In this document: piece after piece, positions 57,308-64,000 of the stretch
Position numbering within the stretch: position 1 is the stretch's first letter
Layout: each line of letters starts with the position of its first letter
Origin: Tetrapyrgos nigripes
Taxonomy: Eukaryota > Basidiomycota > Agaricomycetes > Agaricales > Campanellaceae
NCBI GenBank assembly: GCA_013368315.1
Contig: JAACJM010000207.1
Location: 85,416-149,415 of the forward strand
Direction: 5' to 3'
Length of the DNA stretch: 64,000 nucleotides
Position numbers and translations under genes: made by a program
Notes under the pieces: model-generated
Told to the model about the DNA's origin: nothing
Database searches by the model: none
The model's input: the letters and a program-made list of their open reading frames with translations, nothing else

Positions 57308-60034
57308 TGGCAGATGGCAGATGGCACATGCCAGGTCTGGCAATTTGGTGGCAGAATGGCAGATCAGATTTAGTTAAATTTTCGAAGAATACACTAGTTA
57401 GCGGACAAAATACTATCTATGGACCATTCCGATGAGCCCCCTGCATCACTGACATGGATAGAAACATTATCCTGAAAAGACTCTGGACCTAAGCCTTTAT
57501 TAATCCGCTCCAATTCCTTTTCATCGAACTGCTCTGCTGCTGTAATAGTCTGACCCTCGATTTCCAGCTCCAAAGGAAGCTCCTGAGCTTCCTTAGCTTC
57601 CTCTGCAAGCCTAGCAAAAGCCTGGTCAACGTCAGAACTCGTGATTGAGGATACAGGATCAGCAACAAGGTCTGCGTGAGAGTCTTCTCCATCTGGTACT
57701 TCAATTGGCGAAGTCTGAGAACCATATAAAAAGTTAGTTTCCAAACTACCAAGTGTGTCTGAATTGATTCCAGACTCATTCTTGGTGTGCATATGACCAT
57801 GGCGGTAACGACGACGAAGACCCTGGTCCACAAGTGTGGCGTTGTAATGAGAGCGCATCATTCCAAGTTCCTCTGAGTGCTCGACACTCAATCGAGTCCG
57901 TAAATCGCCTTGAATAGCTCCTAGATCTGAAAATAGACGCTCCACATCTGCGGCATGAGGCACAACCTCGAATAATGTGATAGCTAAAGTCTTGATGGGG
58001 TGATCATTTGCATCAATAGCAAGATTCTCCCACCAAGACAATCCATCTTTGGCATGGCCAGTGAATGGTGCATGACAATGGAAATAATGTTCCATGTCAT
58101 CTGCAAGTTTATGAGCTCGTACTCCATCCCACCTCCATTTGTGTGCAATTGCTAGAGCAGTCTGCTTCAGGTCAAGAAGAGTACGACCTTTCACAGTTGC
58201 ATGAACAGCAAGTTTACAACACATTGGATGAAGGAAGAGAGCTAGCGAGTGCTTGTCCGTGTTCATGGCGATGAACTCGCAATTGAAAACAGCCTTCGCA
58301 TGTAGAAAAAACCCGTAATTGTCGTCCGGCTCAAAAACAAGCTTGTTCATGTGATGGGCACAACGGATAAGCTCGAGCATACAGTCAGCAAGGTTGGTAT
58401 CCCGTGCCTCGAGGTTTCCGATGACGTCGACAAGTGGCTTGATGACTTGGAGAAGCTGATTGAGCCAGTCCCAAAAAGTATCGTCGTGAAGAACGAGGTG
58501 AACAATATCAGCTGCAACTGGTGAATAGCCATTCGTTTTTTTTGTTGCGTCTTCACGTATGCAGACATGTCGAGAAGGCCTCCTATATGCGTAATGATAT
58601 TAGAGCTATTCATTTATAAAATAGGAGAACATACTTATGCTCTTCTACACTCAAACCTTGCTTAGAAAGGCTGTACCAACGTGTATCCGTCTTTGTTTCG
58701 AGACCACGTTTGATTCCCAAAGCCTTTGCAGCGAACTCAAGTTGACCTCCCCAGAAATGTGAGCCATTGAAATAGGAGACAAATCGTGCAGTGCCCGTAA
58801 GAATCCGTTTGAATGGTTCATAAGACACGATCTTCCCAATAATGGTGTTTAATCCATGTAGAAAACACGGGAATGTCTATATAGAAGGTTAACGGCAGTA
58901 TTGAATGAGTCTTATAAAAATTACTCACGAGAATCCAATATACTCTTCTTCCATCTTTCTTCGTGCCGCTTGCATCACAGTAGGATTGTCCGTCGTCACA
59001 GCAATGATGGTCTTCACATCCAGCTCCATCTTTTCAATTCCAACTTTGATAGATTGGACATGGCAATCCGCAGAAGCTCGATCTGCTGTCATGTCTTCTA
59101 GGCATAAGACGACAGGCGATGTCTTGTTATTTGCAGCAACAGTCCCACCAAGTGCTCCTCAAGACATAGGACGTTGGAGGTATATACGAAGGCTGAATTG
59201 AATTGCAGAAGGCCAGGAAGAAAGGATTCTCTGGAGATGCGAAGGAGGTTCTCCCATGGACAATATATCTGAGGAGAGATGAGTAAATAGCTGGAATGAC
59301 AGAGGTTAGTACGCACCTGAATAATTTTACATGCGCATCGCGAATTGCCTCCTTTGACATCCCATAGTCCACATACGAGTCCAACCTTGTACCCTTCGGC
59401 CCCTTTCTCTTCTTGACCACGGCCCTTCCTTCCCCTGTTCCTCTCTTCAATAGAAATCCCAATCTCCTCACTGGTAGCAGCTGGATCCTCCTTTGGCTTT
59501 GGGAGTCCCAGGTTATTGAGAGCATCTGCAGTAACCCCTGTCTTTGCCATCAGGGCCCTGTTTGCTTCTTTACAGACATCAGATGGTACTCCAGGACATT
59601 TTTCGGGGCTGCTCAAGTGCTTGAGGAGCTTGTTGTCGCAATGCTCGAGTTCAGTATGACAGAAACTACACTCGTGAAGGTACCGGCCACTTTTATTGCC
59701 TACTTTCTGACGTTGAATGAAGTATTTGGCAGCGAGACGGTCCTTTAGGCTTTCCGGGGGCAGACATTTCGAGTGGGCGTGGACTGGAGAAGCGAAATCT
59801 CGCTGAAAAAAAAAAGCCATGTGGTAAGGCAATAGCCAATAATGACGAAATTAGCATTAGTAGCGGTCTAATACAGGATGTAGTTGATAGTAATAGGTGA
59901 AAACGTAGTTTCGAGTGGTTTGAAAGGGTAGAAAGATGATAGTAGCAGTCAACATCTGCCAGCGTCTGCCATACACAAAATCTTGACTTATGTGCCGGCA
60001 ATGGCACCTGCCATGATGGCAAATTGGCAGGGTT
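57308..60034 (-). mobile_element. hAT element inserted in the Harbinger transposase gene
   Basis: The host frame is cut at TTCATGCC (57300-57307) and resumes at GTTATGCC (60032-60039), a possible degenerate 8-bp duplication. Both ends are crowded with TGGCAG/CTGCCA motifs, although the outermost inverted repeat could not be aligned well. The transposase below fills the element. Confidence 0.65.
57394..59832 (-). CDS. hAT transposase (BED finger, hATC dimerisation region)
   Basis: Minus-strand exons begin near 59832 (MPYHMAFFFQRDF). A BED-type finger CSFCHTELEHCDNKLLKHL follows. The middle exons contain TARFVSYFNGSHFWGGQLE and GLETKTDTRWYSLSKQGLS (58828-58610). The last exon (58380-57394) reads MLELIRCAHHMNKLVFEPDD and has the hATC signature SWWENLAIDANDHPIKTLAI with ADVERLFSDLGAIQGDLRTR, then an acidic tail to the stop at 57394. 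Intron borders were not all fixed; short introns near 58600 and 58880 are likely. The final 328 codons are open. Of all transposases here this is the least damaged. Confidence 0.75.
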
Positions 60035-60766
60035 ATGCCACGTACCCTAGTCGCAGAATGTCCTTGCTGGATGTACATTGGACATGAAGTTCTGTTATGT
60101 GCTCAGTGGCTGGGAGGGAAGTGCTGCAGATGGGGTATTTGAGGATGCTCGACGAACAGATTTTTCAGATTCCCGAAGGTAAAATGTATCTGGCCGATGC
60201 TGGCTTCCATCATGTGATGTGCTCCTCGTCCCATATTGTGGAGTCAGGTATCATTTAAAGGAGTGGGAGCAGGTCTCTCTCAGGTGAGTCTGTTAGTATC
60301 TTTTCATTGACTGTGTTCACATTTGGATGTAGACCTAGAGATGCCAAAGAATTGTTCAATTTGAGGCATGCAAAGCTTCGTAACGTGATAGAGCGCATCT
60401 TCAGTCTCCAAGCGACGCTTCAAAATTCTCACAATTGCTCCGAATACCATTCAAGACTCAAGTAAACTTCCTCCAGCAACATGTGCGCTTCACAACTTCA
60501 TTTGCATTTGGGATCCATCAGACGATGTCATGACCTGAACCTGGTTTCAGTGTTTCAAAATGTCTCAAGCTGAAGGAAGCAGCCTAAATGCTGGGGGAGT
60601 GTCAACGAGGACAACGATAATGAGTATGAAGAAGGTTTACTTGGCAGCAGGGTCAGCACCACTAAAAGGCAAAGAGCCAATGCTCAAGGATCAGATTTGC
60701 AGAAGCAATGTGGCAGGACTATCAAAAACATAAACAACCAGTAATATAATAAGTACTACCCGGTAT

Positions 60767-61985
60767 CTATGCAAGTTGTACCCGTAGAACTTCCATGCGA
60801 GTCTCTTCATTGTCAATCTCAAGGAGAAGTTCCACAAACGAAACATCTTTTGAGATAAGGACAAGAATTTTGGCAATTTCTGGCTTTGATAACCCATCCA
60901 TACCTTGAACCAACCGAATAGCATCCTTCTTAGCTTTCTTGTCAGCCTCTGACTCTGATGCTGCAATGGCGATGGCAACATTGTCAATTGCATGGGTCAT
61001 ACCAGAGATTGACTCTGCTGTGGAAGGCTTACCCCCATGGTCAAGATGACTGTGCTTCTTGGATTTCAGACCATCAAGAGCAGAGCTTTTACACTTTGTG
61101 CCCTGAAAAAGTGAGCATGTCTTTGATGGAAAGATGCATAGACAACATACCTTTGTAGCAGCAGCAATATCTTCAAAAGAGACATCAGCCTCATTGCCAC
61201 TTTCAGATGAGATGTCAGAATCAGAGTCTTGAGCTGCACCAGCATGAAAAGCCTCATTGCCAGTTGCAAGAGCACCCTGAAGGAGTTCCTTCATCTCAGC
61301 ATAGATATGGAATGTCTTGTCCCTGTATGAAGCCAGATGAGGCTGACTCTATCATATACACCATAAGTGAGAAAGATTGACTAGATGAAATGAAATGACT
61401 ATACCTCAATGAGTGTCTCCCACTGCAATGGCTTCAACACGTTGGTTCTCCTCATCCCAGCCCCAACCTGACTTCTCAGCCAGGGAGTTGAAGTTCTTGA
61501 ACTCATTCTTGAGCTATAACAAGCACGAGAACATCCCTTAAGCATATTGAGAAGGAATATTAATAAAAAGATACGCACAAAGTCATAATGATCATGGATA
61601 CTTGATGGACTCTTGGGTGCACCTCCACTCTTCTTCTCGCTACCCTCCAGAGCTTTGACAGCCGCATTGATAGCCTTAGACTTCCAACCTCCGTTGTCCA
61701 TCTGATTTCCCTCTCCCTTCTGATCCAAAAAGATGGCCATCAACACCTTGTCATCATCAGCGCTATAATTAGCACGGGACGAGGAGTGGAGGTTTTGGTG
61801 GGGGTTTTGGTTTTCTTGGGCTTTGGAGTCGTCGTAACGTTGTCCTTGGGCTTGTTTTTGGAACCTTTGGGCCTCCCAGGGCGCCGCTTGACAGATTCTG
61901 AAGTAACGACTTCATTTGATGCGTCAGCGGTGGCAGCTGACACCTCTAGAAGTGGTTGATTTTCTTTTTCGGCAGGGTCATCCAT
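60767..61985 (-). pseudogene. Myb/SANT-like DNA-binding partner of the Harbinger element
   Basis: From ATG at 61985: MDDPAEKENQPLLEVSAATA, then an AT-hook (KRRPGRPKGSKNK) and a Lys/Thr-rich run. One frame over, RANYSADDDKVLMAIFLDQK, GGWKSKAINAAVKALEGSEK and APKSPSSIHDHYDFV form the SANT-like part. Further exons hold LKNEFKNFNSLAEKSGWGWD, an acidic block and a helical tail (ASESEADKKAKKDAIRLVQG) to the stop at 60767. A one-base shift near 61765 separates the AT-hook from the SANT part. Position opposite the transposase is usual for PIF/Harbinger. Confidence 0.75.
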
Positions 61986-62339
61986 GGCAAGAGAGAGAAA
62001 GGGACAAAGACACCCTCAGAGGTGTCGCATCATGCCATACACGCTGTGCCTGGAAATACTATTACTCTGTCCTATCTAGTTTTACCGAACGCAAATGGCT
62101 TGGATAGCAACGAAAATATACAGGATATTACAAGAAATGATTTTTATATTGTTATCCTATCCCACGCAATATATTTGGCAGGGATCGGCTTATCCTATCC
62201 TTTTGCAGAACGGGGCCTCAGTATTACGGACATATAAACTATACGCACCCATATCTGGAAGCCGGATGTATTGTCTTTTCGGACGCATATTCGTAACTAT
62301 ATCCGGATTCTCGATTCGAGGTCTTTTTGTACTTCTTTA

Positions 62340-63163
62340 GGATAAAACTATTTAGGAACCCCTGCACCGGCAGGAACCCCTTTGCTTATTTGGGAACCCG
62401 GTTCCTGTCACATCATGTCACACTGGGTCACATCCAGTCACGATGCGAGGCGCTGGCGAGGATACGCGTATTGTAGGCGTAGATTGTAGCGAAAAATGTC
62501 CATTAATATTAGAAACATGTCTAGATACACAGAGACACGTAGAATAGGGGAGAAAACGCGTAATGGGTGGTAAAAATTGGGTTAAAACATTATGTAAAAG
62601 TACTTGCGGGAGGTGAAGGACAGGTTGCATGGCTTGCTGACACGTAGAGAAGATAATGAAGAACTGATTGTGTCCAAACTACATTAACGCAGGGTTCTGA
62701 GGCATAGAAATCAAAACGGGGAAGAGCAGGCACGAAAAGAAATGTCAGTTCAACAACAGCACGCACCTCAGACCACTCTCTACAGGCCAAACTTCGTACA
62801 CAGCGCCTCAAAGACCGCATACTCTCACATACTATGCCAAGCTGAGCTCGAAGACCTTGGAAACCTCAATGGAAAGACCAAAATCGCTATGATAATGTGA
62901 AGAGCTTACGACTGCGGAGAACGCGTGAGTATGTATGTAGTAGGTCCTCGCCAACGGCATCCCGTAGTGAAGGCAACATGCGGTCGGGACACTGGCAGAA
63001 ATTTGGTGTCGGAGATTGTAGAACGACGCCAAAGACGACGACCACTATTTGATCGCGACTCAAGCGTGACAAAGGCGTGACAGACGCTAACTTCGTGTTT
63101 GTGGCGGGTTCCTAGGAACCCCGGGGTTCCCGCCAGTGCAGGGGTTCCTAAATAGTTTTATCC
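62340..63163. mobile_element. hAT-type MITE with GGATAAAAC ends
   Basis: GGATAAAACTATTTAGGAAC at 62340 is exactly inverted at 63144-63163, and the repeat extends to GGAACCCCTGCAC. Flanks are CTTCTTTA (62332-62339) and CTTCTTTT (63164-63171), an 8-bp duplication with one mismatch. It interrupts element B; the other B copies at 34600 and 56270 read continuously (GAAAGAACTACAAAAAGACC) across this place. Extra GGAACCCC/GGGGTTCC copies sit near each end. Confidence 0.85.
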
Positions 63164-63534
63164 CTTCTTTTAATAGCTTTGATACATAATATGTCTACAC
63201 CCAATCAAATATACTAAAAGGCATCCCTATATAGCAACTTTCTGTTCAAATATCTAGCTTACTGATACATCATCTTTTTGTACTTATATCTAGATTCCAA
63301 ATATATCTCGTTTTCATACACATATTCGGTCATGTATCCGTCGAGCGGAAATTTGTCCCTTTTCGGCGTGTAATATTTCTTTCCGTCGGGTCACATGGAA
63401 GAAACACAGCCTCACGGATAACTCCGTCCAAACCCGTTTAAACGGACCGATAGACGGGACCATTTAAACAGAGCCACAAGCAGAAATCAAGTGTAATAAA
63501 CTCAGCCTCATTTCATTCGGCCTCGTAATGTGGG

Positions 63535-63819
63535 CTAATAGCGTTCGCCGTTCGGTATCTTGGGAACTACTTTATGCAACGCTTGGAAGTTAGCATCCAC
63601 GTCATATAGAATACCCGCAAAATCATGTTTGAACTTTGCACACGTTCCAACCTGTTGCACTCCAGTAACTCCAAAGATCTTTACCACAAAATTGTTTGTT
63701 GATCTTTTGAACTGCGTTTCACAACTTGCTCCAACGATTGAAACGAAACCGAAACTCCAAGACACCGCTACTGTGGTGCATACAGACTTTTGGTGGCACC
63801 GTGTACTTGGGATACCCAA
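63535..63819 (-). CDS. Unidentified frame at the right edge
   Basis: A 94-codon minus-strand frame reads VAVSWSFGFVSIVGASCETQ, NNFVVKIFGVTGVQQVGTCA and ILYDVDANFQALHKVVPKIP and ends at the edge of repeat C. The composition looks coding and may be the last exon of a gene that continues outside the window. No family recognised. Confidence 0.35.
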   Translation of the reverse strand: MGIPSTRCHQKSVCTTVAVSWSFGFVSIVGASCETQFKRSTNNFVVKIFGVTGVQQVGTCAKFKHDFAGILYDVDANFQALHKVVPKIPNGERY

Positions 63820-64000
63820 GTATCAATGCAGATTTTGCTTCACCTTCGGTTTTCACCTGCACCTTCTCTCGTCATCCGCAGTTCCACCAGGATTCAATGA
63901 ATGGTGGCACGGCCTCGACTCCACATTGGCGTGAGTCTCTCGATCAGCATATACTGCCATGGATATTAGGTGTCCAGACCTTCAGGAGGATGAATTTGGC

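Larger units (their letters stand above)
56632..60540 (+). pseudogene. Harbinger (DDE_Tnp_4-type) transposase, split by an hAT element
   Basis: Pieces read MVRYPTDLTKRRAIYAAALA, KVAIFLKVLVSANTNRELQE and VSGRLYAKYVKLPSS with FAYFKDCIGAIDRCHFYA, the block around the first catalytic Asp. The frame then stops at the hAT insertion (57308). After 60035 it resumes with IPEGKMYLADAGFHH, DAKELFNLRHAKLRNVIERI and, one frame over, PPATCALHNFICIWDPSDD. Several frameshifts and stops are present in addition to the insertion. Confidence 0.85.
56442..62217 (+). mobile_element. PIF/Harbinger element with both genes, broken
   Basis: The left end GGCCCTGTTCTGCAACAGGA and the inverse of the right end, GGCCCCGTTCTGCAAAAGGA, continue as TAGGATA, giving inverted repeats of about 27 bp with two mismatches. 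TCA is duplicated (56439-56441, 62218-62220). The empty site is preserved in the other B copy (TATCAGTATTACAG near 34752). Inside are a transposase gene (plus strand) and a Myb/SANT-like gene (minus strand), the usual Harbinger pair. Confidence 0.9.
56118..63370. mobile_element. Harbinger-type element B, second copy, with two nested elements
   Basis: Ends are CACGCCCAAAAGGGACAAAT and the inverse of CACGCCGAAAAGGGACAAAT, flanked by TAA at 56115-56117 and 63371-63373. The interior matches the copy at 33771-36564 (GATATGTGTATGAAAACGAG, GGTGTGCGGACATATTCTGT). Its own sequence is about 650 bp once the insertions 56442-62217 and 62340-63163 are removed. Confidence 0.8.
56030..63537 (-). repeat. Dispersed repeat C copy split by a 7.25-kb insertion
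   Basis: Left piece 56030-56117 and right piece 63371-63537 together match 21607-21925 in reverse. The intact copy reads GGAACTAATATTTC (reverse complement) where this one is split. Confidence 0.75.

Noticed and set aside
1..64000. CRISPR array or bacterial operon
   Set aside because: Tandem arrays here have no unique spacers, and all genes have introns and fungal families.

Overview
This window looks like the genome of a mushroom-forming basidiomycete (Agaricomycetes). The genes have many short introns (about 40-70 bp) with GT..AG borders. The recognisable families are typical of that group: a short secreted tyrosinase, a seven-helix membrane protein, a NACHT-WD40 (NLR-type) receptor, a CVNH lectin-like gene and a KAW..GVLYC-type membrane family. 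The transposons also fit (CACTA/Tnp2, Tc1, hAT, PIF/Harbinger, Gypsy). I see no rRNA, no convincing tRNA gene and no CRISPR array. Boundaries were worked out by hand from reading frames, splice signals and target-site duplications (TSDs); no search was run.

Layout. 1-6.2 kb is transposon debris: the right end of a Tc1 element, a frameshifted Tnp2 (CACTA) gene, a 38-bp minisatellite, a 647-bp hAT MITE with perfect 8-bp TSD, and a broken zinc-finger reading frame. 6.7-8.7 kb holds a small three-exon gene end and an intact five-exon tyrosinase, both on the minus strand. 9-12.8 kb has no gene I can recognise. 12.9-17.1 kb holds a decayed CVNH gene with a helical tail, a membrane-protein tail fragment and an intact eight-exon seven-helix gene. 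17.2-23 kb is repeats: a 119-bp alternating tandem array, a 1.35-kb inverted-repeat element and dispersed repeats.

23.4-27.9 kb is an NLR-like gene: N-terminal short exons, NACHT domain and fourteen WD40 repeats (two propellers). It is interrupted by one in-frame TAG. 28-37 kb is repeats plus a broken alpha/beta hydrolase whose intron holds repeats, and a Harbinger-like element carrying a Tc1 element. 37.8-46 kb has a secreted beta-sandwich-type gene with a heptanucleotide array in an intron, a four-exon membrane protein and some unidentified minus-strand reading frames. 47.1-55.7 kb is a tandem array interrupted by a decayed Gypsy retrotransposon, which is followed by an unidentified spliced reading frame.

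56.0-63.5 kb is a multi-level transposon nest: repeat C contains Harbinger-type element B, which contains both a coding PIF/Harbinger element and an hAT MITE; a coding hAT element sits inside the Harbinger transposase gene.

The host genes do not form an obvious cluster. Tyrosinase (phenol oxidation, melanin), the NLR (non-self recognition) and the CVNH gene (carbohydrate binding) are accessory functions set in a transposon-rich region. Many broken reading frames carry CGA-to-TGA type stops, which suggests decay of methylated CpG sites.
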